A DNA stretch of 59,901 nt. Origin: Oligoflexia bacterium (GTDB lineage: Bacteria > Bdellovibrionota > UBA1018 > CAIMNF01). The DNA is taken from assembly GCA_903845155.1 (NCBI GenBank), contig CAIMWN010000011.1:1-59901 (forward strand), read 5' to 3'. Below are positions 40,134 through 49,303 of the stretch, piece after piece. Position 1 is the stretch's first letter; every line of letters begins with the position of its first letter. A model generated the notes under the pieces. The model was not told the origin of the DNA. It was given only the letters and a program-made list of their open reading frames with translations, and searched no databases. Position numbers and translations under genes: made by a program.

Positions 40134-40976
40134 TTAAATTTGGGCTTTGGGATCAAGCGCATCACGCACATAATCACCCAAGACATTGATCGCAAACATC
40201 AATAAAAACATAGCACACGTGGTAGCGGTGAGCTGCCACCAAACGCCGGTACTGAGTTCACCTTTGGCGTCATCAATCATCTTGCCCCAACTAGGTAAAT
40301 TTTGAACCCCTAAACCTAAATAGGAAAGCAAAACCTCTGAACGAATCGCAATCTCCACCATAAAAGTCATACTCAGGATAATCTGATGCGCAACATTGGG
40401 GAGAAGATGCTTAAAAATCCGCCCACCATGGCCCACACCAATGCTTTCGGCCGCAATCAAATACTCTCTTTGTTTGTGCTTAATCACTTCGCCCCGTAAA
40501 ATTCTGGCGAGAGTAATCCAACTGGTTGCGGTCAACGCGATATAGACTGCGCCCATCCCGCGTCCCATGCTGTAACTAATCGCAATCAATAGAAGAATAT
40601 TAGGAATCGAAGAAAGGGTGGCGATCAACCATACTATTAAATCGTCGATGATACCGCCAAAGTAGCCGGAGACGCAACCAAAGAACACCCCAATGGGAGC
40701 ACTCAAAACCGCAGTGATGATCCCCACACTCAAAGCCACGCGAGTCCCTTGAATGACTTTATAAACCACACTTCTTCCTAAAACATCCGTGCCCAACCAA
40801 AGATTAAATGCAGAAAAATTTGGCGGTAGATACTGAACGCCTACGGGCACATCCCAATTGGAAGCGAGTCCAAAAAACTGAGCGGCAAACGCAATGAACA
40901 CGAAAATCATGATGATCACGGCACAGAGGAGAGCGATTTTTTTCTGAAGTATAGTTTTAAGTACTTTGCTCCACAT
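40134..40976 (-). CDS. oppC: peptide ABC transporter permease, OppC-type
   Basis: 280-aa inner-membrane permease with an N-terminal helix (about 14-34) followed by the binding-protein-dependent permease domain. The EAA-type loop that docks on the ATPase is visible around [19 protein letters not shown]. The large first periplasmic loop and [18 protein letters not shown] segment are typical of OppC/DppC. Three bases separate it from oppB. Confidence 0.92.
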   Translation of the reverse strand: MWSKVLKTILQKKIALLCAVIIMIFVFIAFAAQFFGLASNWDVPVGVQYLPPNFSAFNLWLGTDVLGRSVVYKVIQGTRVALSVGIITAVLSAPIGVFFGCVSGYFGGIIDDLIVWLIATLSSIPNILLLIAISYSMGRGMGAVYIALTATSWITLARILRGEVIKHKQREYLIAAESIGVGHGGRIFKHLLPNVAHQIILSMTFMVEIAIRSEVLLSYLGLGVQNLPSWGKMIDDAKGELSTGVWWQLTATTCAMFLLMFAINVLGDYVRDALDPKAQI

Positions 40977-40979
40977 ACC

Positions 40980-41924
40980 CTAACCCCTTTTTCCAAAACT
41001 CATGCGTGGGTCGACCAAACGGTAGAGCACGTCAGTGAGGAGCGTCGTTAAGATATAGAGAAGTGAAATCACTGTAGTCATGGCCTTCAGTACCGGAAAA
41101 TCACTGTTGTTCACGGCTTCTACCGTCATCCCACCTAAGCCCGGGATGGAGAAAAAACTTTCTAAGAGAAGTGAACCTAAAACCAAGTATGGAATTTGAA
41201 TGACCACATAGGTGATCACCGGGATCATACTATTCTTTAACACGTGCTTTAAATACACCCATTTTTCGGCAAGTCCTTTTGCCCGGGCAGTTCTCACATA
41301 ATCCTGCCCCACCTCTTCAATAATCGAATTTCTGAAAAAACGAATATCGGAGCCTAAATTAAGAAAAACAGAAATGAGCACCGGGAGTGCCAAATAATAT
41401 GCGCGTTCTGACCAAGACGAACCATAGCCCGATATGGGGAACCAACCTAATTTTGAGGCCAAAATATACTGACCAAATAGAATGTACGCGAGCGCGGGCA
41501 TGCTCATCAAAAACACAAAAAAGATAATTGAAAGCCGATCAATCATTCGCCCTCGATAATAAGAAACGACGAGCGCAATGAGTAAGGAAATGATGGCCGT
41601 CAGAAAAAATGCTGGAATAGTTAAACACAATGTGGGACCGAGACCATTTAAAATCTTAGTGCTAATTTCTTCACGGGTGGTGTAACTCTTACCGAAATCA
41701 AAGGTCACAATTTGCTTTAGGTAATCGCCAAACTGCACCACCATGGGGCGATCTAATCCTAATTCGGTTCTGACCATCGCCACGCGTTCTGCAGTCGCGT
41801 GTTTTCCGAGGAGCAATACTGCGGGGTCTCCGCCCACTAAATTAAAGAGTGCAAAAACAACTAGAGCAACCCCGAAAAGGATAGGAACAGAATAAATCAA
41901 TCTACGGATGATGTATGCCCACAT
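40980..41924 (-). CDS. oppB: peptide ABC transporter permease, OppB-type
   Basis: 314-aa permease, first gene of the transporter. N-terminal MWAYIIRRLIYSVPILFG is characteristic of OppB/DppB. The EAA loop is near YVRTARAKGLAEKWVYLKH, and the C-terminus has the usual TDVLYRLVDPRMSF. No periplasmic binding protein gene lies on either side, so specificity must come from an oppA elsewhere or from another binding lipoprotein. Confidence 0.92.
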   Translation of the reverse strand: MWAYIIRRLIYSVPILFGVALVVFALFNLVGGDPAVLLLGKHATAERVAMVRTELGLDRPMVVQFGDYLKQIVTFDFGKSYTTREEISTKILNGLGPTLCLTIPAFFLTAIISLLIALVVSYYRGRMIDRLSIIFFVFLMSMPALAYILFGQYILASKLGWFPISGYGSSWSERAYYLALPVLISVFLNLGSDIRFFRNSIIEEVGQDYVRTARAKGLAEKWVYLKHVLKNSMIPVITYVVIQIPYLVLGSLLLESFFSIPGLGGMTVEAVNNSDFPVLKAMTTVISLLYILTTLLTDVLYRLVDPRMSFGKRG

Positions 41925-41975
41925 GTTCTATATAAAGTACTCGATCCCTAGGCAAAATTAAACAGACTTTGGTGT

Positions 41976-42689
41976 TTATTTGATTTCCCGCGTTCTCCAC
42001 GTCCATTTCAACTCACCTTCGGGCGAGTGAACGGTGACCTTCTTGGCATAGGAAGCATCGACATCCCACCCTTCAATACTCATTTCAATTTGATCTTTTA
42101 TGCTTGCGCCTTTTGCCTGCGGAATTAAACGAACATGAACGGGAACTTCTCTTTCATCTACGCCTCCCCGCTCAAAAATCCATTTCCAATTTGCAGTCTC
42201 CATCACAATCCTTGCTCCCTCAACTCCGATTTTATTACCGGCCTCAACGGTCGGGCAAGGAAGGTCCCCATGAAGAAGCTCAGCCAGCACAGATAACTCC
42301 AAACCTAGATAATGAGTGATCCCCGTTCTGCTGTATTTGGGTTTGGATGGAACGGTTATCGCTAGCGCTTGATCATTCCCTTTCAATTGCACGAGCGTTC
42401 CTCCAATAATATTGGTGACCTCCAACTGAAATGCTCCACCTTGATCAAAATGCAAAGAGGCCGGATATTGGCCTTTGAACTCTTGAGTATTAGCTTTCAT
42501 CACCAGGTTACCGAGAAGCTCAGACTGAGGATGCGGTTTCGCACAATAACGACTTAGCCACTTTTCTGCTTCCGCTTGGCTTGCCACTTTAATGCTTATT
42601 TTAGGTGTGCTGGAACATGCCGTCACTAGAACGAGCAGACTGAAAATTAAAATCGAGTGAATCAAGGATGAAGCGTAGCTCTTTTGCAT
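41976..42689 (-). CDS. lipoprotein of unknown function, possibly LolB-like fold
   Basis: 237 aa with a signal peptide and lipobox LVTAC (Cys about residue 25). The rest reads as a beta-rich domain with alternating strands (LLGNLVMKANTQEFKGQYPA, FQLEVTNIIGGTLVQLKG) reminiscent of LolB/LolA half-barrels, but similarity is weak. It follows the TPR lipoprotein gene by 22 bases and precedes oppB by 51, so it may belong to either unit. Confidence 0.6.
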   Translation of the reverse strand: MQKSYASSLIHSILIFSLLVLVTACSSTPKISIKVASQAEAEKWLSRYCAKPHPQSELLGNLVMKANTQEFKGQYPASLHFDQGGAFQLEVTNIIGGTLVQLKGNDQALAITVPSKPKYSRTGITHYLGLELSVLAELLHGDLPCPTVEAGNKIGVEGARIVMETANWKWIFERGGVDEREVPVHVRLIPQAKGASIKDQIEMSIEGWDVDASYAKKVTVHSPEGELKWTWRTREIK

Positions 42690-42711
42690 ACTTTACAGCA
42701 TGCCGGAAAGC

Positions 42712-44493
42712 TTACTTTTCTTCAACTGATGCAGGAGCTCTGGCCGTAGTTGCGTTAAATTCAGGGTCAACTGCAGCCGATAGCCTTTTGATCTTCTCCT
42801 GGGTGACCTGAGCACGATCTGGCATCTGGTTTTTAGCATAAACCTCAACCAAATGCTCTAGAATGGCCACTTCATCTGACTTAAGGCTTGCAGCCTTCTC
42901 CAGGTAAACAAGCGCATTTTGATTCTTACCCAACATAAACTGATTCCATCCATAACTGTCCATAATAAATGGACTCTCAGGTTTTAACTTCATTGCACGC
43001 TTCAGCATTTCTTCTGCGTCATGGAGACGAACCCCCTGACTGGTCCAAGTGTAAGCAATATAGTTTAACGCCTCGGCAAAGTTTGGATTTTGTTTCACTA
43101 ATTTTTCCATCTCTACAATCGCTTCATTTTGCTTGCCCAAGCGATCGAGAATCGCTCCGTAAAAATAGCGCATTTTTTCATGATCTGGGAAAACTTTGAG
43201 ACCATCATTCAATGTACTAGCTGCACTCTTTAGATCTCGCTGATCTTCAAACAAGCTCGCGAGCACCAAATAGAAACCTGAATTTTCGGGTGACTTTTGG
43301 ATCGCAGTCTTGATTACATTAAACGCTTTTTGGGATTGAAGTAATTTCCGATAGAGCGCCGAAGCATGGATATTTGCATCTTCAAATAGATTTGAATCCG
43401 GCATCACTTTTAAGAGATGCTCGATCGAATTTTCGAACTTACCTTGCTCCTCTAAGACCGCTGCAATGTAATAGTTCACTTTATCTGAATCAGGAACCTT
43501 TGCCAGGATCGCTTCAAAGATTTTTCTAGATGGCTCCCATTCTTGCTTTTGCATATAAACCAAGCCGATTTTCATTTGCGTATTTAAATCTTCAGGATCG
43601 AGTGCCGCCATGACATCAAGCGTTTTGAGCGCAAGATCGAGTTGATTCAATTTCAGATAAAGCGTGGCCAGGCGTCCAGCGACCTGCAAATCTTGCTTTT
43701 GCTCAAGTTGCTCTTGGTATACTTCTAGAGCTTTGGTCGTTTCGCCATGAGTCTCAAAAATCATTCCGAGTGCAATCGTTGCTTGAGAAAATCCAGGACG
43801 AATTTCAAGAGCGATCCTGTAGTTTTTGATCGCCTCATTCACGTTGTTTTTTGCGTACTCTAGCTTACCCGCGTAAAACCAAGCCGCTGCCGAGTCTTTC
43901 ACTGTGGCAGTGAAAGAGCGAATGAACTTCAGTGCTTCGTCTTGACGTTCACTCTCCACGAGCACTTGGGTTTTAAAAACGGCTGCCTCATCATTCTTCG
44001 GATCCATTTTCAAAATTGCATCATATTCCTTCAATGCATTTTCCGTTTCATTGCCAATGGAATAAATTCCACCTAACATTAATCGGACGTCGGCATAACT
44101 TGGATCGAGTTCGATTGCGCGCTTACATTCTTCAATGGCAAAACTACTGGAACCTTTTTTCAAATATTCGGCCGCAACTTTTGCGTGGAGTACTGCTGAA
44201 TTTGGATCGTAAGCAAGCGCCGCTCGATACTCTTCAATCGCGCGATCTGCCTTGCCTTCATTCGAATAAGCTTGAGCGAGAGCGAAGTGATAATCGGCAG
44301 TGGCAGTATAAGGGTGAGACTCCCACGCGGCTTGCGTTTTTTGCTGAAAATTACTTGGCTCGTCAAAGCTGGTGGGAGTGCGTCCAGAACTGAAAGTTGC
44401 GCACCCTGAGGCCATAAAAACAGCCCCCAGCGCTAAGCTTAAATTTCTATAAATTAGCAATAGTTTCAAAGACCTATAATATGAACCCATCAT
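42712..44493 (-). CDS. TPR-repeat lipoprotein
   Basis: 593 aa. The signal peptide ends in a lipobox (FMASGC, about residue 31), then about a dozen tetratricopeptide repeats run from residue 60 to 575 (for example ADRAIEEYRAALAYDPNSAV, NEAIKNYRIALEIRPGFSQA). TPR lipoproteins scaffold protein complexes at the outer membrane, such as in envelope assembly or motility. GGGAG, a few bases before ATG 44493, is a plausible ribosome site. Specific role unknown; paired with the next lipoprotein gene. Confidence 0.85.
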   Translation of the reverse strand: MMGSYYRSLKLLLIYRNLSLALGAVFMASGCATFSSGRTPTSFDEPSNFQQKTQAAWESHPYTATADYHFALAQAYSNEGKADRAIEEYRAALAYDPNSAVLHAKVAAEYLKKGSSSFAIEECKRAIELDPSYADVRLMLGGIYSIGNETENALKEYDAILKMDPKNDEAAVFKTQVLVESERQDEALKFIRSFTATVKDSAAAWFYAGKLEYAKNNVNEAIKNYRIALEIRPGFSQATIALGMIFETHGETTKALEVYQEQLEQKQDLQVAGRLATLYLKLNQLDLALKTLDVMAALDPEDLNTQMKIGLVYMQKQEWEPSRKIFEAILAKVPDSDKVNYYIAAVLEEQGKFENSIEHLLKVMPDSNLFEDANIHASALYRKLLQSQKAFNVIKTAIQKSPENSGFYLVLASLFEDQRDLKSAASTLNDGLKVFPDHEKMRYFYGAILDRLGKQNEAIVEMEKLVKQNPNFAEALNYIAYTWTSQGVRLHDAEEMLKRAMKLKPESPFIMDSYGWNQFMLGKNQNALVYLEKAASLKSDEVAILEHLVEVYAKNQMPDRAQVTQEKIKRLSAAVDPEFNATTARAPASVEEK

Positions 44494-44780
44494 GAACAGC
44501 TCTCCCTCAATAGACCTTTCGTCATCGGTTGAGAAAAACTATAGAAAAGGATTTAGACTGCACGGCAGCGAAGTGCTTGACTTTACTCAACCTCATTGCT
44601 AACAAAGTGAGGTGCTAGTCACTATTGCGGCATGTCAAATTCCGTTATAGTGGTGGCCAACCTTGATGCAGGAACGTCAATTTTTTGATAAAAACGGGGG
44701 TTTGTTTTAGTTTTTATTAGAAAAGTTTCTGAAACGAGGGGGAATAATAATTAACCTCAGACCTATATTTAGGGGGCAGT

Positions 44781-45164
44781 ATGAAAGAAGCAAAAGTAAT
44801 TAAACGTTATCAGAACCGTAAGCTCTATGACACTCATGAGTCTAGTTATGTGACTCTTGATGAAATAGCGAAAATGATTCGCGCAGGCGAAGAAATTCGT
44901 GTCATCGACAACAAAACCAAGAATGACATCACAGCAGCGACTTTGACTCAACTTCTCTATGAAAGTGAGCGCAAAGCTAAAACTCAGCCTTCTGTGAATC
45001 TTCTTAAGACGATCATTCGCAGTGGCGATGGCTCTTTCTCTGGTTTCATCCAAGAGAAACTTAAGGGTGATCTAGCTGCTATCGAAGCTGAAGCAGCTGC
45101 AGCGATTGCTGCAAATAATGCGAGCACTGCTAACGTAAGCAATGCTCCGACTATGAATCAATAA
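44781..45164 (+). CDS. phaR: PHA/PHB accumulation regulator, PhaR-like
   Basis: 127 aa. Residues 1-65 match the PHB/PHA regulator DNA-binding domain (VIKRYQNRKLYDTHESSYVT, then IAKMIRAGEEIRVIDNKTKN, TQLLYESE). In PHA producers PhaR represses phasin and storage-granule genes; no PHA synthesis gene is in this window, and relatives of PhaR in some bacteria regulate other genes. The C-terminus is Ala-rich. A strong ribosome site (AGGGGG, 44771-44776) precedes the ATG. Confidence 0.88.
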   Translation: MKEAKVIKRYQNRKLYDTHESSYVTLDEIAKMIRAGEEIRVIDNKTKNDITAATLTQLLYESERKAKTQPSVNLLKTIIRSGDGSFSGFIQEKLKGDLAAIEAEAAAAIAANNASTANVSNAPTMNQ

Positions 45165-45215
45165 TAGCGAATCATAATCGGATCCTCAAACGATTCAATT
45201 AGAGACCTCGTCAAC

Positions 45216-45243
45216 GGGTCAGTTAAAATACTGACTCTTTATT
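45216..45243 (+). terminator. probable rho-independent terminator after phaR
   Basis: GTCAGT (45218-45223) and ACTGAC (45230-45235) form a stem, extended to 8 bp by flanking G-U and G-C pairs, with loop TAAAAT and a T-rich tail starting at 45238. Confidence 0.55.
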
Positions 45244-45331
45244 CACAATTTATCTGCGAATTCTCATAAAATTTTTATGTGTAGTTCACATCTAGCTTTG
45301 CTTCTTTTCAGACACCGAATACACTCTAACC

Positions 45332-46036
45332 ATGGAGTGCATAACACTTAGAAACCTCGCGACGTTGAGTTTTACTATGATCCTCTTTGGAGTGTATTCG
45401 GTCTCTACTGAAGCCCAAGCATACCCTCTCAGTAAAGCCCCGCCTCAAAGCGCTGAATCGGCGCCCGTTAAAGACACCCGCAGCAACACGCGAGAAAATA
45501 AAAAAACTCAAAATTATAACGACACTTCCTCATCTGGGCCCCTTTCACCTGGAACACATAATCTTTCTATCGGCATTGGCCAGACTTTCTTATTGGGTGA
45601 TCTAGGTAATAGATATGAAAACGCCCTAGGAATGGACCTTAACTATACTTATGGGGTTAGTGATTTATTTTCATTTGAAACCGACTTTGGATACAGTTCG
45701 CATTCGGGCTCAAGCGGACAATTCTCTGCAAGCCACCTCACCGTGGGAGTTCGCACCAACCTTGTATATTTTGACCAACTTGTACCTTATTTTGATGCAG
45801 GCGTTGGATTTTATCGTCCATCTTATACCTATCCCGGCTACACGCTCAATGGACTGCTTTTTGGAATTCAAATGGGTGGAGGAGTAGACCTTCTCATCAG
45901 CAAAAATCTTTTCTTTGGCCCGAGCCTTACTTACAACAATATGTTTACCTCTACCAAAACCGGGTCCGACAATTTACAGCATGAGCTCGGTGGAGCGTTC
46001 ATTTCATTTTTAGTACATGTGGGAATGACATTTTAG
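45332..46036 (+). CDS. outer-membrane beta-barrel protein
   Basis: 234 aa. A signal peptide (cleavage near TEAQA, residue 29) is followed by a low-complexity Ser/Pro/Asn region (30-75) and then an OmpA-like eight-strand barrel from about residue 76 (LSIGIGQTFLLGD, GMDLNYTYGVSDLFSFETD, LTVGVRTNLVYF). It ends in an aromatic residue (VGMTF) as needed for BAM recognition. The 3' end overlaps the probable true 5' end of hsp33. Confidence 0.82.
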   Translation: MECITLRNLATLSFTMILFGVYSVSTEAQAYPLSKAPPQSAESAPVKDTRSNTRENKKTQNYNDTSSSGPLSPGTHNLSIGIGQTFLLGDLGNRYENALGMDLNYTYGVSDLFSFETDFGYSSHSGSSGQFSASHLTVGVRTNLVYFDQLVPYFDAGVGFYRPSYTYPGYTLNGLLFGIQMGGGVDLLISKNLFFGPSLTYNNMFTSTKTGSDNLQHELGGAFISFLVHVGMTF

Positions 46037-46914
46037 AATTCAAATCAACTCAAGATAAATGGATTAAGTGCATCTCCACCTCCGGAACCATTCGCGCGGT
46101 TGCAGTGACCGCAACCGAAGTTGCAAGACAAATGGCTCTACGACACCACACTTCAAAGGAAGCCACTAAAGCATTGGCGGAAGCAACGGTAGCTGGTCTC
46201 ATACTCTCTTCCTACTGTAAGTCAGGCGAAAAAGTGAATTTAAACATTCAAGGCTCAGGTTGGTGCAAACAGGCCATCATTGATGCAAATGCGGACGCAG
46301 AAGTTCGAGGTTATATCGTCGAAAGACCAGAAATTGACATTCATTTAGCCCGAAATATTGGCCCTTGGGGAATTGGTCTCCTTTCTGTTCTTCGCACTAA
46401 AACAGAAGAGTCTCAGCCTTATATCGGAACCGTCCCTCTCCTTACCGGTCACTTAGCGAAAGACCTCACCTTTTACTGGCTCCAATCCGAACAAGTTCAA
46501 TCTGCAGTTGGAATTGAAGTATTCATGAATGGTGATGAAATCGTTCTAGCAGAAGGATTTTTGATTCAGGCACTACCCGGAGCCACCGACGAAGACATCG
46601 CATTGATTGAAGACCATCTGAAAAAGATTCACACACTGAAGCTTGAAGCGGAGCAAAGAAAAACGCCACTTAATTTAATTTCATATATCTTGGACAATCA
46701 ATCTTTCAGTGTTTTGGATGAAACCAATATCAGCTTTAAATGCCCTTGTTCTATTGAGCGTGTGAAACGATCACTCTGCTTAATTGGAAGCGAAGAGTTA
46801 CGCTCCATGCTAGACGAAGGCAAAGACGTTGAAATTTTATGTGATTTTTGCTCGGAGAAATACATCTTCAAAATAGAGATGATCGCAGAGCTCATCAAAA
46901 CCAACGAAACGTAG
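46030..46914 (+). CDS. hslO: Hsp33 redox-regulated holdase chaperone, probable non-standard start
   Basis: Hsp33 becomes an active holdase when its cysteines are oxidised. The zinc switch is intact: CPC in SFKCPCSIERVK and CDFC in ILCDFCSEKYIF. The first ordinary start, GTG 46105 (269 aa), would delete conserved N-terminal residues: the frame upstream reads KWIKCISTSGTIRAVAV, which matches the Hsp33 N-terminus, and is open back to a stop at 45982. No ATG, GTG or TTG occurs there. ATT 46030, 8 bases after GGGA and overlapping the barrel gene stop, is the best candidate start (294 aa) and would be coupled to that gene. Family assignment is firm; the start is inference. Confidence 0.9.
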   Translation: MLEFKSTQDKWIKCISTSGTIRAVAVTATEVARQMALRHHTSKEATKALAEATVAGLILSSYCKSGEKVNLNIQGSGWCKQAIIDANADAEVRGYIVERPEIDIHLARNIGPWGIGLLSVLRTKTEESQPYIGTVPLLTGHLAKDLTFYWLQSEQVQSAVGIEVFMNGDEIVLAEGFLIQALPGATDEDIALIEDHLKKIHTLKLEAEQRKTPLNLISYILDNQSFSVLDETNISFKCPCSIERVKRSLCLIGSEELRSMLDEGKDVEILCDFCSEKYIFKIEMIAELIKTNET

Positions 46915-46959
46915 AATCCTCAGTTCTGGTATGATATAAACAACTAAAGGGGAACTCAC

Positions 46960-47538
46960 ATGAAATCATCAACGATCGCTATTCTTTCCGTAGTAGGAGT
47001 ATTGGTACTAGGCACACTTTGGTACATCTCAGCGGGTAACGGACTCGTGGCTCAAAACGAAAATGTGAGCAGCGCATGGGCCCAAGTTGAAAACGTATAC
47101 CAACGACGTGCCGATTTAATTCCAAATTTGGTGAACACGGTAAAAGGATATGCAAAGCACGAAGCGGATGTTTTAGAGGCGGTTACTCAGGCTCGCGCCT
47201 CTGTCGGCCAAATTAAAGTAAACTCTCCAGACGATTTGAAAAAATTTGATGCCGCTCAAGGTCAACTTTCCACTGCGCTCTCTCGCTTGATGGTCATTTC
47301 GGAAAAATATCCAGAACTCAAAGCCAACACCAATTTTCTTGAACTTCAAAGCCAACTCGAAGGTACAGAAAACAGAATCACCATTGAACGTCAGCGCTTT
47401 AATGATGTAGCTCGTTCCTTTAATACCGCTATTAAACAATTTCCGGGATCCATCGTTGCAGGCAACAAAGGATTTAAAGAGAGAGCTTACTTTGAATCTA
47501 AAAAAGGCTCTGATGTTGCACCAGAAGTAAAATTCTAA
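46960..47538 (+). CDS. lemA: LemA family protein
   Basis: 192 aa. An N-terminal membrane helix (about 5-25) is followed by the helical-bundle domain with the family core YQRRADLIPNLVNTVKGYA and a second conserved stretch (QLEGTENRITIERQRFNDV). LemA proteins are membrane-anchored and commonly encoded with TPM-domain proteins, as here. Role poorly defined. Ribosome site AAGGGGAA precedes the ATG. Confidence 0.94.
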   Translation: MKSSTIAILSVVGVLVLGTLWYISAGNGLVAQNENVSSAWAQVENVYQRRADLIPNLVNTVKGYAKHEADVLEAVTQARASVGQIKVNSPDDLKKFDAAQGQLSTALSRLMVISEKYPELKANTNFLELQSQLEGTENRITIERQRFNDVARSFNTAIKQFPGSIVAGNKGFKERAYFESKKGSDVAPEVKF

Positions 47539-48356
47539 TGCGTATATTAAGAATTAACTCCAAATTCATTCAGCAGCTGTTGGTTCGTTCAGTATGGACC
47601 ACTACCGTTCTTATTGGCCTTTCGATTTTCTCGCCAGCACAAGCGGCAAAACCTTTTCCGCCTGAACCCACTCAGTATGTATATGATGAGCAACCCCTAC
47701 TTTCTCCATCAGCTCATAGCCAATTGTTGCAAATACTTTCTCAGGAGGATCAAAAAACTAGCAATCAGATCATTGTTGCTATTTTTAAATCGCTCGATGA
47801 CGAGGACGCCCCCGACTATACCAACCGACTTTTTCATGCATGGAAAATCGGGAACAAAGAAAAGAGCAACGGTTTACTTTTAGCGATCTACTTAAAAGAG
47901 CACAAAATGCGTTTTGAAGTAGGCTACGGTCTTGAACCGCTCCTTACTGATGCTAAATCAAAAATGATCATTCAATCTATTTTGGTCCCAGCATTTCAGC
48001 AAAAGGCTTATGACGCTGGTGTGATCACTGCAGTACAAAGCGCACTCAGCGTTATCCATTCAGATGCCAATGACCCCAATGCTCAACCTGCGGCAGCACG
48101 CACCAAAAGATCAGGCAATAGACCCCGACTTCCGCTCGGTTTTTTACTCGTCATTATATTCGTCATTTTCAGATTCCTCGATCGTTTTCAGGGTAACACC
48201 ATTTCTAGCAGTGGCTCAATTCGCAGAGGCGGATGGGGTGGCGGTTTCGGCGGCGGATTTGGTGGAGGTGGCGGATGGGGCGGAGGTGGAGACGGCGGCG
48301 GCTTTAGTGGCGGCGGCGGTAGCAGTGGTGGTGGTGGAGCGGGAGGAGATTGGTAA
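47538..48356 (+). CDS. TPM-domain protein, YgcG-like, secreted/membrane-anchored
   Basis: 272 aa. A signal peptide (to about residue 35), then a TPM domain (about 45-170; VYDEQPLLSPSAHSQL, EVGYGLEPLLTDAKS). A transmembrane helix (about 199-218) precedes a very Gly-rich tail (GGGFGGGFGGGGGWGGGGD). This is the standard layout of YgcG proteins that accompany LemA. The stop of lemA and this ATG share one base. Confidence 0.9.
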   Translation: MRILRINSKFIQQLLVRSVWTTTVLIGLSIFSPAQAAKPFPPEPTQYVYDEQPLLSPSAHSQLLQILSQEDQKTSNQIIVAIFKSLDDEDAPDYTNRLFHAWKIGNKEKSNGLLLAIYLKEHKMRFEVGYGLEPLLTDAKSKMIIQSILVPAFQQKAYDAGVITAVQSALSVIHSDANDPNAQPAAARTKRSGNRPRLPLGFLLVIIFVIFRFLDRFQGNTISSSGSIRRGGWGGGFGGGFGGGGGWGGGGDGGGFSGGGGSSGGGGAGGDW

Positions 48357-48806
48357 ATGTTAAATTTATTTTTTAGAAAACTCTCCATCAAAGACAAGAA
48401 AGAAATCTCTTCAGCCATTCATGAAGCGGAAAGCCAGACCAGCGGTGAAATCAGGGTGCACGTTTCTTATGCTAAGAAAGAAACCAACCCACTTCAGGCT
48501 GCACAAATGCATTTTCAGAAAATGAAGATGCACGAAACCAGATCCCGCAATGCGATCCTTCTTTATATTAATCCACGTCTGAAAAAATTCGCGTTTTTCG
48601 GAGATGAGGGTATTCACCAAAAAGTAGGACAAACGTTCTGGGATCAGTTAAGAACAAATGTTCGACAAATAATTAGAGATGAAAGTGTTCGCCATGGAAT
48701 CGTCCACGCTGTTGGCGCGATTGGCATCGCATTGAAAGAGCACTTTCCCCACATCGATCAAGAAGATGATAATCAACTCAGCGACGAAGTTACCGAATCT
48801 AATTAA
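48357..48806 (+). CDS. second TPM-domain protein
   Basis: 149 aa, no signal peptide. It matches the TPM fold (EAESQTSGEIRVHVSY, NAILLYINPRLKKFAFFGDEG, a helical end) and directly follows the first TPM gene without a gap. It is probably a cytoplasmic or peripheral partner in the LemA/TPM set. Confidence 0.85.
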   Translation: MLNLFFRKLSIKDKKEISSAIHEAESQTSGEIRVHVSYAKKETNPLQAAQMHFQKMKMHETRSRNAILLYINPRLKKFAFFGDEGIHQKVGQTFWDQLRTNVRQIIRDESVRHGIVHAVGAIGIALKEHFPHIDQEDDNQLSDEVTESN

Positions 48807-49303
48807 TGAATTTGCAGCCTACCCTCATCGGTAAATTAATAAAACTCAGACCTCTCACGACTGAAGACCATGAAGCTTTATTCCTTGCTGCATCGGACCC
48901 GCTTATTTGGCAGTTGCATCCAGAACCCACTCGTTATCAGTGCCCAGAGTTTCAAAGATACTTAGACAGTGCAATGGCATGCAAAGGGGCATTCGTCATT
49001 ATCGACCTCAAAACCAACGAAATTATTGGTTGCAGTCGCTACTATGATTTCAAAGATGATTTAAAACAAGTTGTTGTGGGTTTTACTTTTCTAACCCGCA
49101 CGTATTGGGGCGGAACATACAATCATGAGCTGAAGGAGTTAATGCTCAAGCACGCTTTTCAGTTTGTTGAAAGCGTAATTTTTTATGTGGGCAGCACCAA
49201 TTTTCGCTCGCAGAGGGCTTTACTGAAAATTGGTGCTGAACTCTTAGGAAACAAAGATGAATATAATCTGACTTTTAAAATCACTCAGACTACGTTTATC
49301 TAA
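48806..49303 (+). CDS. GNAT-family N-acetyltransferase
   Basis: 165 aa, RimJ/RimL-like GNAT fold: start LIGKLIKLRPLTTEDHEALF, central strand IGCSRYYDF, acetyl-CoA region TYWGGTYNHELKELMLKHAF, then FYVGSTNFRSQRALLKIGAE. The Asn/Ser-Gln-Arg-Ala segment is characteristic. Its ATG overlaps the TPM stop by one base. Substrate unknown. Confidence 0.88.
   Translation: MNLQPTLIGKLIKLRPLTTEDHEALFLAASDPLIWQLHPEPTRYQCPEFQRYLDSAMACKGAFVIIDLKTNEIIGCSRYYDFKDDLKQVVVGFTFLTRTYWGGTYNHELKELMLKHAFQFVESVIFYVGSTNFRSQRALLKIGAELLGNKDEYNLTFKITQTTFI

Noticed and set aside
44640-44680. Sigma-54 promoter upstream of phaR (TGGCC...TGC).
   Set aside because: The GG to GC spacing is 11, not 10, and the flanking consensus is poor.
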